A stretch of 64,000 nt of DNA from Sphingomonas morindae (GTDB lineage Bacteria; Pseudomonadota; Alphaproteobacteria; Sphingomonadales; Sphingomonadaceae), in assembly GCF_023822065.1 (NCBI RefSeq), contig NZ_CP084930.1:2372001-2436000 (forward strand), in the 5' to 3' direction. The notes beneath the pieces are model-generated. The model did no database searches. It was not told the origin of the DNA and saw only the letters and a program-made list of their open reading frames with translations. A program made the position numbers and the translations under genes. Positions within the stretch are counted from its first letter, which is position 1, and each line of letters begins with the position of its first letter. Positions 1 through 9,074 of this stretch are shown in pieces.

Positions 1-178
1 TCGCGGCGGGCGCATCGGGGCGCGCGGTGAAGGGACGCGCCGCGAGCCGGGCGGCCTCCGCCTTCAGCCAGTCCCAGGAGAAAGGCTGGCCGGGGGCGGT
101 GGCTGCGGCAAGGCGGCCGGCGGGCAGGGCGGCGATCGCGCTCATGGCGGCGATCAGGGCGCGTCTCGTCGTCGTCAT
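1..178 (-). CDS. OpgG/MdoG-like periplasmic glucan protein, N-terminus only
   Basis: Only the first 59 codons are present; the rest lies left of the window. The ATG at 178 on the minus strand opens a short basic start, a hydrophobic Ala-rich signal segment and then a stretch reading FSWDWLKAEAARLAARPF. That resembles the start of the mature domain of OpgG/OpgD proteins, which shape osmoregulated periplasmic glucans. The signal peptide is directly visible. The family call rests on one short motif and the neighbouring envelope genes, so it is moderate. A different secreted protein remains possible. Confidence 0.5.
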   Translation of the reverse strand, partial: MTTTRRALIAAMSAIAALPAGRLAAATAPGQPFSWDWLKAEAARLAARPFTARPDAPAA

Positions 179-326
179 CGCCCCAGATACGGGGCGGCTG
201 GCGGATTTTGCAAGGGGCGGCGCCATTTCACCGGGGTGTCGCCGGGCGGCGAAGGATCTCCTTCACCGCCCGGCGGGCACGCCTCCCCCGGGCGACCAGC
301 TTGCGCGCTGGCTTATGCGATCCGCG

Positions 327-1007
327 TCACACCTTGTCGGCGTAGATCATCCGGCCGGTGCCGAGCGCCTGGAGCGTGTAGTCCAGCTCCGCGACGGACA
401 CCGCGAAACAGCCTTCGGAACGGCCGAGCTTGCCATGCTGCGCGACCATATCGGGGCTGACATACCAGGCCGAATGGACGACGATGGCGCGCGGCTCGGC
501 ATTGTTGTTGGTGCTGTCGAGCCCGATCAGGCGACGCGAGCGACCATGCTGGCCGACATAGATATCGCCGGTGAGGAAGGCGCCCGAAGAGGAGGCTTCC
601 GAGCCCGGCTCGTTCGAGAAACGGTTGAGCCAGCCGCTATGCGCGGGATCGGACCCGCGGCCATGGCTCACCAGCAGGCTGCGGCTCTGCCCCGAGGCGA
701 GATCGACGATGTGAAAGCGCGGCTGCGACGAGGGCAGATCGAAATCGACCAGCGCGATGCGATCGCGCGCGCGCACCTGGTTCTGATGCCGGCCGAGCGC
801 GGCCAGCGCGCGGCGGAAAAGATCGGGCCGGATCGTCATCGGCGTGGCCGGCAGCGCCGGCGAGCTCGCCTTGGCGGCGGCGGCGATGCCGCCATCCAGC
901 GGCCCCGTCGCCAAAGCGGGCCCTGCAACCGCGCCGGCCGCGATGATAGTGCCGGTGCGAAGCAATTCGCGGCGCGACAGGGCGCCAGCCCCCCGGTGTG
1001 CAATCAC
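327..1007 (-). CDS. Tat-exported L,D-transpeptidase-fold (murein LDT family) protein
   Basis: The protein is about 226 residues long. A twin-arginine motif (SRRELL) and a hydrophobic stretch near the N-terminus indicate export by Tat. The C-terminal half carries HSAWYV and GRSEGCFAVS, the His and Cys motifs of the murein L,D-transpeptidase catalytic-domain family, which acts on peptidoglycan stem peptides in the periplasm. I chose the GTG at 1007 because GAGGAA lies 8 nt upstream; a TTG at 1043 and an ATG at 1037 are longer alternatives with weak ribosome sites. It is followed on the opposite side by a second, YcbB-like transpeptidase gene, so this is a small cell-wall group. The exact reaction is not known from sequence. 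Confidence 0.8.
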   Translation of the reverse strand: MIAHRGAGALSRRELLRTGTIIAAGAVAGPALATGPLDGGIAAAAKASSPALPATPMTIRPDLFRRALAALGRHQNQVRARDRIALVDFDLPSSQPRFHIVDLASGQSRSLLVSHGRGSDPAHSGWLNRFSNEPGSEASSSGAFLTGDIYVGQHGRSRRLIGLDSTNNNAEPRAIVVHSAWYVSPDMVAQHGKLGRSEGCFAVSVAELDYTLQALGTGRMIYADKV

Positions 1008-1166
1008 TCGTGAATTCCTCGCTCGTTCTGCCCACATGCTCAAGGCGGACAGATAGCAGGAAAACAGTTAATAGTCCCGCAACCGAGTGGGGTAGTTCCA
1101 TCGCCGGATCGCAGTTGGGCCCAGCCGGCTCACGCTTCGTCGCTCCGTTGCCGGTTCGGCACCGAC

Positions 1167-2432
1167 TCAAGGCGCAGCAGAAGCGAGGTGCATCGTCTCC
1201 GTTTCACTGCCGTCCAGCGCCTCGATCAGCGCCGAGTCCTGCGCATAGGGATCGCCAAAGGTATGAAACTGGCCCTCTGCATCCGTTCCGGCGGTGAAAT
1301 AGGCGATGTAGACGGGCACGCTCTTCTCCAGCTGGAGCGTCTGCGTCGCCTCATCGTCGAGCGCCATGTCCACCCGTCCATCCTCGGCCAGCGCCTCGGC
1401 CAGCTGCGCGATCCCCTTGACCCGGATACAGCCGTGCGAGAGCGCGCGGTCGCTGCGGGCGAAGGCCGCCTTGGCGGGCGTATCGTGGAGGTAGATGGCA
1501 TAGGGGTTGGGCATGTCGATCTTCACCCGGCCCAGCGCATTGTTGGGGCCGGGCTTCTGGCGGATCATCGCGCGGCCGCCGACGACGCGCGTGACAAAGC
1601 CGCGCTCGGGCGAGTAGCGCTTGCCCTCGGCCAGCACGGTGGGCGGCAGCGTCCACCAGGGATTGACGACCACCGCATTGGCATAGCTGGCGATCATCGG
1701 CGTCGGCGTCTTGGGTGCGCCGACCACCACGACATGATCCGCCGTCACCGCGCCATCTTCGACCAGGTCGAGCCGATAGGCGGGCACGTTGACGAGGATG
1801 TAGCGATCGCCGAGCGTGCGCGGCATCCAGCGCCACCGCTCCATCGACGCGCGGATCGCCCGCACGCGGTCGAGATCGCTGGGATCGGAGTCGCGGAGCG
1901 CGTCGCGCAGCGCCTGGTAGCGCGCGTCGCGCGGCAGCAGCGACTGGAAATAGTCCGCCACGCGATCCGCGCGCACCGCCGGATCGAGCCCGGATTCGAG
2001 CGCCGCAAGCTCGGCCGGATCGCGCTCGATATGCCAGTTGAAGCGGGCATGGTCGCGGACGCGACCTTCCGCATAATCATGCGCCAGCGCCCGGGCGGCG
2101 CGCTCGGCCAGCGCGTCGCGCGCGGGCGACTCGTCGTGACGGGCGATCAGGTCGGCGATCATGTCGCGCTGATAATCCTGCGGGCGCAGCCCTTCGTCGC
2201 GCGCCCCCTCGACAGCGGCGAGCAACTGGTGCAGAGCGTCATCACTCCAGCGCGGGGTGGCCGCCGGTGCATCGCCCGGCAGCATCATCGCGGCGCTGGC
2301 GTCGGTGCCGGGCGTGCCCATCATGGTGGGGGCGGCCGCAGGAGCCCGGCTCGGCAGAGGTGCCGCCGAGGCGCAGATAGTCATGCCCGCAAGCGCCAGC
2401 GCGAGCCGGCGGGCTTTCTCCCGAAAATCCAT
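1167..2432 (-). CDS. L,D-transpeptidase, YkuD domain (YcbB/LdtD-like)
   Basis: A 421-residue secreted protein with an N-terminal signal segment. A long N-terminal region is followed by a YkuD catalytic domain. The catalytic motif is visible as HDTPAKAAF and then SHGCIRV, with Cys as nucleophile. This enzyme class forms 3-3 peptidoglycan crosslinks or attaches proteins to peptidoglycan in the periplasm. Length and order fit the YcbB-like branch. The ATG at 2432 has GGGATAGAG a few bases upstream. A related gene at 19969-21276 has the same architecture, so the window carries two YcbB-like enzymes plus one smaller relative. Confidence 0.85.
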   Translation of the reverse strand: MDFREKARRLALALAGMTICASAAPLPSRAPAAAPTMMGTPGTDASAAMMLPGDAPAATPRWSDDALHQLLAAVEGARDEGLRPQDYQRDMIADLIARHDESPARDALAERAARALAHDYAEGRVRDHARFNWHIERDPAELAALESGLDPAVRADRVADYFQSLLPRDARYQALRDALRDSDPSDLDRVRAIRASMERWRWMPRTLGDRYILVNVPAYRLDLVEDGAVTADHVVVVGAPKTPTPMIASYANAVVVNPWWTLPPTVLAEGKRYSPERGFVTRVVGGRAMIRQKPGPNNALGRVKIDMPNPYAIYLHDTPAKAAFARSDRALSHGCIRVKGIAQLAEALAEDGRVDMALDDEATQTLQLEKSVPVYIAYFTAGTDAEGQFHTFGDPYAQDSALIEALDGSETETMHLASAAP

Positions 2433-2530
2433 CGCTCTATCCCTGATGTCTGGGCGTGCGGCCTTAACGAGCGACGCGCCGTTCGGTGCCGCGCCGCGCC
2501 GGGGCGATCAGCGATGGGGCCGCAGGCTGC

Positions 2531-3772
2531 TCAGCGATGGTGCTTGGCGTGGGTCGTGTGGGCGGCTGTGCCCTTGCCCTTGATGCCACCCTTGGCCTTG
2601 GCGCCGCTCTTGGCCTTGGTGCCCGTCTTGCCCCGGCTCGCGGGCTTGGCCTTGCCGTGCGCGCCGCTCCTGGCCGAGGCCTTGCCGGCGCCGTGCCGGA
2701 GATGCGTGGCCGAGCGCGCGTGGCCGGGGCGGGCGGCGGCGTGGTGGACCGGACCGGCGCGCGTGGCGCGGCGCGGACGCGGCGGGTTCGGCTCGTCCGA
2801 CGATCCCTGCTCGATCACCGGCTCGATCCGCAGCGCGGGGTGGGAAAGCGTCGGCAGCACCGAGGCGACCGTCACCGACTGGCCGAGCGCGCGCCGATCG
2901 AGCACCGAGAAGCCCGCCTCGATCAGCGCGGTCACGTCGCGGTTGCGCGCGGCGAGGCTGGGCTCGCCGAGCACGATGGCGATCAGCCGGCGATCGCCGC
3001 GCACCGCCGAGGCGGCCAGCGTGAAGCCCGAATCGACGGTATAGCCCGTCTTGATCCCGTCCATGCCGACCATGTGCCCGAGCAGATGATTGTGGTTGAT
3101 CAGCATGGCGCGCTGCCACTGGAAATCGCGCTGGCCGAAATAGCGATAGTAGCGGGGATGGCGCTGGATCAGCGCGAGGCCGAGAATGGCGAGATCGCGC
3201 GCGGTAGTGATGTTGGTGCTGTCGGTGAGCCCCGAGGGGTTGGCATAATGCGTGTTGCGCATGCCAAGCTCGCGCGCCTTGGCGTTCATCATCGCCACGA
3301 AGCGCGGCACCGAGCCGCCGATCCGCTCGGCCAGCGCCACGGCGATGTCGTTGGCGCTCTTCACCGCCACCACCGAAATGGCGTTGTCGACGCTCAAGCT
3401 CTGGCCGACGGCGAGGCCGAGGCGCGACGGCTGCTGCGCGGCCGCGAGGCGCGACACCGGCACCGCATCGGTCAACCGCAGCCGCCCCGCCTCGAGCGCG
3501 TCGAAGGTGAGGTAGAGCGTCATCATCTTGGTCAGCGAGGCGGGGTGGCGGGGCTCGTCGGCGGCGTTGCTGTACAGCACCTCGCGCGAATTGGCGTCGA
3601 TCATGAAGGCGGCGTAGCGCGGCGCGGCGCGGGCGGCGCCGGTGCCGAGCAGCAGCGCCGCCAGGGCGAGCAGCGGCATCAGCAGGGCCGCGCGCGCGGC
3701 GGAGGAAAAACGATTGCTTCGCGGGAGACCCACCCGCCCCGCATGGCCCACGCCCGTCACCGCCCGCATCAT
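2531..3772 (-). CDS. D-alanyl-D-alanine carboxypeptidase (peptidase S11, DacA/DacC type)
   Basis: All three penicillin-binding motifs of family S11 are visible: SLTK (catalytic Ser and Lys), SAN and KTG (in GIKTGYT). The enzyme removes the terminal D-Ala from peptidoglycan stem peptides in the periplasm. A hydrophobic signal segment ending in ARAAP precedes the catalytic domain. After the domain comes a tail rich in Lys, Ala, Gly and His, which is low-complexity, very basic and not typical of Escherichia coli homologues. The frame is open further upstream to 4057, but that would run into pstS. The ATG pair at 3772/3769 gives a proper signal peptide and is preferred. The gene is divergent from pstS. 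Confidence 0.85.
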   Translation of the reverse strand: MMRAVTGVGHAGRVGLPRSNRFSSAARAALLMPLLALAALLLGTGAARAAPRYAAFMIDANSREVLYSNAADEPRHPASLTKMMTLYLTFDALEAGRLRLTDAVPVSRLAAAQQPSRLGLAVGQSLSVDNAISVVAVKSANDIAVALAERIGGSVPRFVAMMNAKARELGMRNTHYANPSGLTDSTNITTARDLAILGLALIQRHPRYYRYFGQRDFQWQRAMLINHNHLLGHMVGMDGIKTGYTVDSGFTLAASAVRGDRRLIAIVLGEPSLAARNRDVTALIEAGFSVLDRRALGQSVTVASVLPTLSHPALRIEPVIEQGSSDEPNPPRPRRATRAGPVHHAAARPGHARSATHLRHGAGKASARSGAHGKAKPASRGKTGTKAKSGAKAKGGIKGKGTAAHTTHAKHHR

Positions 3773-3891
3773 GCCCCGCGCGTGGGGCGCCCTTCGCCCC
3801 TTCTGCCCTCGGTATACAGGATCCGGCGAACTGTGCCATGCCGGGATCGACTCGCATGGTCGCAGGCGCTCAACGCCTTGGCGCGAAAGCT

Positions 3892-3909
3892 CTGTCACAT
3901 AGCCGTAAC
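3892..3909 (+). promoter_or_regulatory. Pho box before pstS
   Basis: CTGTCAC-ATAG-CCGTAAC is two 7-base half sites separated by 4 bases, matching the PhoB consensus CTGTCAT-N4-CTGTCAC closely (second half 5 of 7). It ends about 60 bases upstream of the pstS start, inside the divergent dac/pstS intergenic region. This indicates induction of pstSCAB by PhoB at low phosphate; no phoB gene lies in the window. Confidence 0.8.
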
Positions 3910-3968
3910 AGGAGCTTTCTAGGGCCGAGCGGCCGGGAAGGGGACACCCGGCGTTCGGAGACATGCTC

Positions 3969-5009
3969 ATGTTCAAGACCTTCGTCGCGCTGGCCGGCGT
4001 GGCCGCCATGGCTGGCACCACCGCTTTCGCCGCCGACATCTCGGGCGCCGGCGCCACTTTTCCGGCGCCGATCTACGCGAAGTGGGCCGAGGCCTATAAG
4101 GCGCAGACCGGCGTGGGCCTGAACTATCAGGCGATCGGATCGGGCGGCGGCATCAAGCAGATCAAGGCGAAGACCGTTGATTTCGGCGCCTCCGACAAGC
4201 CGCTGAAGCCGGAGGATCTGTCGGCCTCGGGTCTCTATCAGTTTCCGACCGTGATGGGCGGCGTGGTGCCGGTGGTGAACCTGCCGGGGATCGCGCCGGG
4301 CCAGCTGAAGCTCACCGGCCCGCTGCTCGCCGCCATCTTCTATGGCCAGATCAAGAGCTGGAACGACGCCAACATCGCCCGCATCAACCCGGGCCTCAAG
4401 CTGCCGGCGCTGCCGATCACCGTGGTCCACCGTTCGGACGGTTCGGGCACCAGCTTCCTTTTCACCTCCTATCTGGCGATGAAGAGCAAGGCGTGGGGCG
4501 AGAAGGTCGGCGCGAGCGACACCGTGTCGTGGCCGGTCGGTCTGGGCGGCAAGGGCAATGACGGCGTGTCCGCCTTCGTGAAGCAGACCCAGGGCGCGAT
4601 CGGCTATGTCGAATACGCCTATGCCAAGCAGAACAAGGCCACCTACGCGCTGGTGCAGAACAAGGTCGGCCGCTTCCCGCAGCCCGACGCGCCGGCCTTC
4701 GCGGCGGCGGCGGCGGGCGCCAAATGGGCGGCGGCGCCGGGCAATTATCTGCTGCTGCTCGACCAGCCGGGCGCCAATGCCTGGCCGATCACCGGCGCCA
4801 CCTTCATCCTGGTCTACAAGGATCAGTCCAACCCGGCGCAGGGCGCGCAGGTGCTGAAATTCTTCGACTGGGCCTATAAGAGCGGCGACCAGGCCGCCGC
4901 CTCGCTGGACTATGTGCCGCTGCCGGCGCCGGTGAAGGCGCTGATGCGCAAGCAGTGGCTGACCAACGTCACCGCCGGCGGCAAGCCGGTCTACACGCCG
5001 GGCAAGTAA
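3969..5009 (+). CDS. pstS: Phosphate ABC transporter, periplasmic phosphate-binding protein PstS
   Basis: A 346-residue exported protein with a signal peptide ending around TAFAAD. The mature protein begins with ISGAGATFPAPIY and has GSGGGIKQI, DFGASDKPL and HRSDGSGTSF, the phosphate-contact segments of PstS. It captures phosphate in the periplasm for the PstCAB importer. The ATG at 3969 sits 8 nt after GGAG; an ATG at 3963 is in frame but only 2 nt from that site. It is first in the pstSCAB order, behind the Pho box at 3892-3909, and is separated from pstC by a strong hairpin. That arrangement is usual where the binding protein is made in excess over the membrane parts. Confidence 0.96.
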   Translation: MFKTFVALAGVAAMAGTTAFAADISGAGATFPAPIYAKWAEAYKAQTGVGLNYQAIGSGGGIKQIKAKTVDFGASDKPLKPEDLSASGLYQFPTVMGGVVPVVNLPGIAPGQLKLTGPLLAAIFYGQIKSWNDANIARINPGLKLPALPITVVHRSDGSGTSFLFTSYLAMKSKAWGEKVGASDTVSWPVGLGGKGNDGVSAFVKQTQGAIGYVEYAYAKQNKATYALVQNKVGRFPQPDAPAFAAAAAGAKWAAAPGNYLLLLDQPGANAWPITGATFILVYKDQSNPAQGAQVLKFFDWAYKSGDQAAASLDYVPLPAPVKALMRKQWLTNVTAGGKPVYTPGK

Positions 5010-5035
5010 GCGCCCGCGCCGCGTGAACGATGGAC

Positions 5036-5056
5036 GGGGGCGCCGGCGGCGCTCCC
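5036..5056 (+). terminator. Intercistronic hairpin between pstS and pstC
   Basis: GGGGGCGCC and GGCGCTCCC form a 9-bp stem (one G-T pair) around a GGC loop, starting 27 bases after the pstS stop. There is no T-run, so it probably protects or partly terminates the pstS message rather than ending the operon. A CCTATAA element follows at 5061-5067, just before pstC. Confidence 0.55.
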
Positions 5057-5078
5057 GTCTCCTATAAGTGGAAGGGCG

Positions 5079-6038
5079 ATGGCGAGCGTGACCATGGAAG
5101 CGGCGGCCGAACGACAGGCGCAGGATCGGCAGCCCGGCGGAGAGGCGCTGTTCCGCGCGCTCTGCTTCAGCGCCGCGACGCTGCTGCTGGCCTCGCTGGC
5201 CGGTGTCGTCGCCAGTCTCGCGATCGGCGGCTGGCCGGCCTTCCGCGCCTTCGGGCTGGGCTTCCTCACCTCGACCGAGTGGAACCCCGTCACCGAAGTC
5301 TATGGGGCGGCCGGGCCGATCGTCGGCACCGTCGTCACCTCGCTGCTCAGCCTCGCGCTCGCGCTGCCGCTGGCGCTGGGCGTCTCGATCTTCCTCGTCG
5401 AATTCTGCCCGCGCACCGTGGCGCGGCCGGTCGCGATCGCGGTCGAGCTGCTCGCCGGCATCCCGTCGATCGTCTACGGCATGTGGGGCCTGTTCGTGCT
5501 GGCGCCCTGGTTCGCCACCCATGTCCAGCTGCCGCTGATGATGCATCTCGATCCGGACAGCTGGATCGGCCATCTGCTCTACGGCGTGCCCAACGGCGCC
5601 AACATCTTCACCGCCTCGCTGATCCTGGCGATCATGATCCTGCCCTATATGTCGGCGGTGTTCCGGGAGCTTCTGCTCACCATCCCCGCCCAGGTGCGCG
5701 AGGCCGCCTATGGCCTCGGCGCGACGCCGTTCGAAGCGGTGACCCAGGTGCTGCTGCCCTATGTGCGGCGCGGCGGCGTCGGCGTCATCATGCTCGGCCT
5801 CGGCCGCGCGCTGGGCGAGACCATGGCCGTCACCTTCATCATCGGCAATTCGCACGGCTTTCCGCATTCGCTGTTCGACAGCGGATCGACGATCGCCTCG
5901 ACCATCGCCAATGAATTCGCCGAGGCCACCAGCGACATGCACACCTCGGCGCTGATCGCGCTCGGGCTGGTGCTGTTCGTGCTCACCTTCGCGGTGCTGG
6001 CGATCGCCCGCCTGCTGCTCGCCACCCAGAAGCATTGA
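5079..6038 (+). CDS. pstC: Phosphate ABC transporter permease PstC
   Basis: A 319-residue inner-membrane permease with about six hydrophobic segments. It carries the binding-protein-dependent transport signature in the cytoplasmic loop near EAAYGLGATPFEAV and an ALGETMAV motif near the C-terminus. With PstA it forms the phosphate channel. The ATG at 5079 follows GGAAGGG closely; an in-frame ATG at 5094 is possible but too far from that site. pstA follows after 8 bases, so the two are co-transcribed. Confidence 0.95.
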   Translation: MASVTMEAAAERQAQDRQPGGEALFRALCFSAATLLLASLAGVVASLAIGGWPAFRAFGLGFLTSTEWNPVTEVYGAAGPIVGTVVTSLLSLALALPLALGVSIFLVEFCPRTVARPVAIAVELLAGIPSIVYGMWGLFVLAPWFATHVQLPLMMHLDPDSWIGHLLYGVPNGANIFTASLILAIMILPYMSAVFRELLLTIPAQVREAAYGLGATPFEAVTQVLLPYVRRGGVGVIMLGLGRALGETMAVTFIIGNSHGFPHSLFDSGSTIASTIANEFAEATSDMHTSALIALGLVLFVLTFAVLAIARLLLATQKH

Positions 6039-6046
6039 GGCCCGGA

Positions 6047-6886
6047 ATGGACCGCGCTCTCCGCCGCCGTATCGCCAATGGCCTCTTCGTCGGCCTGTGC
6101 ATCGCCGCCACGCTGGTCGCGCTCGGCGCGCTGGTGCTGATCCTCTGGTCGCTGCTTACCCAGGGGGTGGGCGGCATCGATCTCAAGATCTTCACCATGA
6201 CGCAGCCGGCCCCCGGATCGCCCGGCGGCCTCGCCAACGCGATCGTCGGCTCGCTGATGATGTGCGCGCTCGCCATGGTGCTGGCGGTGGTCGTCGGCGT
6301 GCTGGCCGGCACCTGGCTCGCGGAATATGGCGGCCGCACCACCTACGGGCAGATCGTGCGCTTCCTCAACGACGTGCTGCTCTCGGCGCCGTCGATCCTG
6401 GTCGGCCTGTTCGTGTACCAGCTGCTGGTGCGGCCCTTTCACGGCTTTTCCGCCTATGCCGGCGCGGTGGCGCTGGCGCTGCTGGCGGCGCCCATCGTCA
6501 CCCGCACCACCGAGGACATGCTCACCCTCCAGCCCAACACGCTGCGCGAGGCCGGCATGGCGCTCGGCGCGGGGCGCGGGCTGGTGATCCGCTCGATCAT
6601 CTGGAAGGCGGCGGGTGCCGGTCTGCTCACCGGCGGCCTGCTCGGTTTCGCGCGCATTTCCGGCGAGACCGCGCCCTTGCTCTTCACCTCGCTCGGCAAC
6701 CAGTTCTTCTCGACGAACATGAGCCAGCCCATGGCCAGCCTGCCGACCACCATCTTCCAATTCGCCCTTTCGGCCTATGACGATTGGCGCCGCCTCGCCT
6801 GGGTGGGCGCGCTGCTGATCGCCGTCGCCGTTCTTGCCGTCAACACGATCGGGCGCCTGCTCGCCCGGGAGACCCACCGCCCATGA
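6047..6886 (+). CDS. pstA: Phosphate ABC transporter permease PstA
   Basis: A 279-residue membrane protein, the second permease of the Pst importer. It has the coupling-loop signature around [13 protein letters not shown] and the [11 protein letters not shown] motif typical of PstA. The ATG at 6047 comes 8 bases after the pstC stop and follows a short purine stretch (CCCGGA). Its stop codon overlaps the pstB start as ATGA, showing translational coupling. About six membrane spans are visible as hydrophobic blocks. Confidence 0.95.
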   Translation: MDRALRRRIANGLFVGLCIAATLVALGALVLILWSLLTQGVGGIDLKIFTMTQPAPGSPGGLANAIVGSLMMCALAMVLAVVVGVLAGTWLAEYGGRTTYGQIVRFLNDVLLSAPSILVGLFVYQLLVRPFHGFSAYAGAVALALLAAPIVTRTTEDMLTLQPNTLREAGMALGAGRGLVIRSIIWKAAGAGLLTGGLLGFARISGETAPLLFTSLGNQFFSTNMSQPMASLPTTIFQFALSAYDDWRRLAWVGALLIAVAVLAVNTIGRLLARETHRP

Positions 6887-7767
6887 CCGACCTGACCACC
6901 GCCATGCCGGCCGCGGCCGGGACCGAGGCGCCGATCATGGCCCGCCCGCCGGAAGACCGGCTGGTGCTGGAGGCCCGGCAGCTCGATTTCTTCTACGGCA
7001 AGACGCAGGCGCTGTTCGGCGTCGACCTGCCGATCGAGCGCAACCGCATCACCGCGCTGATCGGGCCTTCGGGCTGCGGCAAGTCGACGCTGCTGCGCGC
7101 GCTCAACCGTATCTACGATCTCTATCCGGGCCAGCATGCCACCGGCCGGATCCTGCTCGAGAACAAGGACATCCTCGCCGATCGCGCGAGCCAGGCGCGG
7201 CTGCGCGCGCGGGATGGCGAGGTCGCGCTCGAGCCCGCCGGGCTCAACGTCTCGGCGCTGCGCGCGCGCGTCGGCATGGTGTTCCAGAAGCCCACGCCCT
7301 TTCCGATGTCGATCTACGACAATGTCGCCTATGGCGTGCGCCTCTACCACCGCAAGTCGCGCGCCGAGATGGACCAGATCGTGGAACGCTCGCTGCGCCG
7401 CGCGGCGCTGTGGGACGAGGTGAAGGACAAGCTCACCGCCTCGGGCCTCGGCCTGTCGGGCGGCCAGCAGCAGCGGCTATGCGTCGCGCGCGGAATCGCG
7501 GTGGAGCCCGAAGTGCTGCTGCTCGACGAGCCCGCCTCCGCGCTCGATCCCGTCTCCACCGCCAAGCTGGAAGAGACGCTGATGGAGCTGCGTCAGGACT
7601 TCTCGATCGTCATCGTCACGCACAATCTGCAGCAGGCGGCCCGCATCTCCGATTGGACGGGCTTCATGTTCCTCGGCAAGATGATCGAGTTCCGGCCGAC
7701 GGCGGAGCTGTTCGAGCGGCCGCAGAGCCCGCGCACCCGCGATTACGTGACCGGCCGCTTCGGCTGA
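6883..7767 (+). CDS. pstB: Phosphate ABC transporter ATP-binding protein PstB
   Basis: A 294-residue ATPase that powers PstCA. Walker [10 protein letters not shown], the Q-loop [12 protein letters not shown] typical of PstB, the signature LSGGQQQR, Walker [13 protein letters not shown] and the switch His in VTHNLQQA are all visible. The start overlaps the pstA stop (ATGA). Between Walker A and the Q-loop there is an insertion of roughly 20-25 residues compared with the Escherichia coli protein, with a charged stretch [16 protein letters not shown]. phoU, which commonly follows, is absent here. Confidence 0.96.
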   Translation: MTDLTTAMPAAAGTEAPIMARPPEDRLVLEARQLDFFYGKTQALFGVDLPIERNRITALIGPSGCGKSTLLRALNRIYDLYPGQHATGRILLENKDILADRASQARLRARDGEVALEPAGLNVSALRARVGMVFQKPTPFPMSIYDNVAYGVRLYHRKSRAEMDQIVERSLRRAALWDEVKDKLTASGLGLSGGQQQRLCVARGIAVEPEVLLLDEPASALDPVSTAKLEETLMELRQDFSIVIVTHNLQQAARISDWTGFMFLGKMIEFRPTAELFERPQSPRTRDYVTGRFG

Positions 7768-7775
7768 ACCGGGCC

Positions 7776-7805
7776 GGCCGGGCGCGCGATGGCGGCGCCC
7801 CGGCC
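7776..7805. terminator. Terminator hairpin between pstB and a convergent gene
   Basis: GGCCGGGCGC and GCGCCCCGGCC pair with a one-base bulge around a short loop, immediately after pstB and before the end of the convergent LuxR-type gene. It could serve both strands. No long T-run is present. Confidence 0.5.
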
Positions 7806-7818
7806 AGTCCGCGCCGCG

Positions 7819-8097
7819 TCAGGCGATCAGGCTTTGCGGGGCCAGCATGGTCTGCGCGGCCACCGCCACCTGGGTGCGGTTGCGCACGTTCAGCTTGCGC
7901 ATCAGCGCCGTCATATGCGCCTTCACCGTCTTTTCCGCGATGCCGAGATCGAAGGCGATCTGCTTGTTGAGCAGGCCCGAGGACACGCCGCGCATCACCT
8001 TGATCTGCGTGGGGGTAAGCCTGGCCAGATCGACCGGCTGCGGGGCCATGCCATAGTCCGCCATAGCGGCGGCGGCGCTCAGGTTACGCTGTTCCAA
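7819..8097 (-). CDS. Small stand-alone LuxR/GerE-type DNA-binding protein
   Basis: About 92 residues, nearly all of it a helix-turn-helix of the LuxR/FixJ type: LTPTQIKVMRGVSSGLLNKQ, then GIAEKTVKAHMTALMRKL. It has no receiver or ligand domain, so it looks like an isolated output domain. I chose the TTG at 8097 because GGGAGAG lies just upstream; the first ATG is at 8064, and a longer reading to 8202 has no good ribosome site. It converges on pstB and is divergent from the GntR-type gene, sharing the AT-rich intergenic region. The regulated genes are unknown. Confidence 0.7.
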   Translation of the reverse strand: MEQRNLSAAAAMADYGMAPQPVDLARLTPTQIKVMRGVSSGLLNKQIAFDLGIAEKTVKAHMTALMRKLNVRNRTQVAVAAQTMLAPQSLIA

Positions 8098-8395
8098 ACC
8101 GTCTCTCCCTTGGCTGGGCCGCGTGCCCGCTCTGCGGCGGGCTTCACGGCGGTGGCCGGCGGGCCGGCCCGAATCTCGCCGCCGCATCCAGCTTGGAGGC
8201 AAAGCGGTTGGACAGGTTTAGGCTATGGCTTTCCGATGTTAGCGTCAACCAGCAATTGAATTGCTGTTTTACGGCGGTAGCTGTCATACAGGTTGACGAA
8301 CCGCGCGTCGTGCGCGGCGGCGGTGGAACGCCGCGCGCCGGCTCTCGTCAGCGCGCGCGGCGCCGGCTATCTCCGGGACGCGGGGAGGGGAAGAG
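8098..8395. promoter_or_regulatory. Divergent regulatory region with a 17-bp palindrome
   Basis: This gap separates the small LuxR-type gene from the GntR-type gene. It is clearly more AT-rich from about 8210 to 8300. At 8250-8266 it holds the perfect inverted repeat CAGCAATT-G-AATTGCTG, followed by TTTT, and at 8271-8281 the smaller CTGT-CAT-ACAG. The first could be an operator for either regulator or a short intrinsic hairpin. No gene is supported here. Confidence 0.5.
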
Positions 8396-9070
8396 ATGGA
8401 AGGGCGGCTGGCGGACCGGGCCTATACCGGCATCGTCGAGATCATCAACGCGGAGCATCTGGAGATAGGCGATCGCCTGCCCTCCGAGGCACGGCTGGCG
8501 GACCGCTTCGGCATGTCGCGCACCATCGTGCGCGAGGCGCTGGTGCGGCTCGCCGCCGACGGCATCACCGAGGCGCGGCGCGGCGCGGGCTCCTTCGTCA
8601 AGCGCCGGCCGTCCGACCGGCTCGGCTCGCACATGCCGCTGGCCGATCTCTCGGCCACGCTGGGCAGCTACGAGGTGCGCTTCGTGCTCGAGGCCGAGGC
8701 GGCCCGTCTGGCGGCGATGCGCCGCTCGGTGGAGCAGATGGAGGCGATCGAGCAGGCCATGGCCGCGCTGCGCTGCGCGTTGGTGGCGAGCGGGCCCGCC
8801 CATGTCGAGGACATGGCCCTGCATCGCGAGATCGTGCTGGCCACCGCCAATCCCGTCTTTCTCTCCAGCTTCGATCATATGCATGAGGAAATCGATCGCA
8901 TCATGCGCGCCGGCGTGGATATTTCACGCTCGCGGCCGCCGGACGCGATCGGGGCGATGCTGGAAGAGCATGAGATGATCGTGGAGGCGATCCGCGTGCG
9001 CGATTCCGACGCCGCCGCGCTCGCCATGCGTTGGCACCTCGCCCAGGGGCGCAAGCGGCTCATGCCCTGA
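8396..9070 (+). CDS. GntR-family transcriptional regulator, FadR subfamily
   Basis: A 224-residue protein with an N-terminal winged helix (GDRLPSEARLADRFGMSRTIVREAL, two parts of the canonical GntR recognition region) and an all-helical FCD-type C-terminal domain that normally binds a small organic acid. The His and acidic positions that usually bind a metal or ligand are present in the C-terminal region (LHREIVLA, HEMIVEAI). The ATG at 8396 follows GGGGAAGAG. It lies upstream of the large secreted-protein gene, and a palindrome is found 4 bases after its stop. By position it should regulate the glycan/gluconate locus. Confidence 0.88.
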   Translation: MEGRLADRAYTGIVEIINAEHLEIGDRLPSEARLADRFGMSRTIVREALVRLAADGITEARRGAGSFVKRRPSDRLGSHMPLADLSATLGSYEVRFVLEAEAARLAAMRRSVEQMEAIEQAMAALRCALVASGPAHVEDMALHREIVLATANPVFLSSFDHMHEEIDRIMRAGVDISRSRPPDAIGAMLEEHEMIVEAIRVRDSDAAALAMRWHLAQGRKRLMP

Positions 9071-9074
9071 TCTA

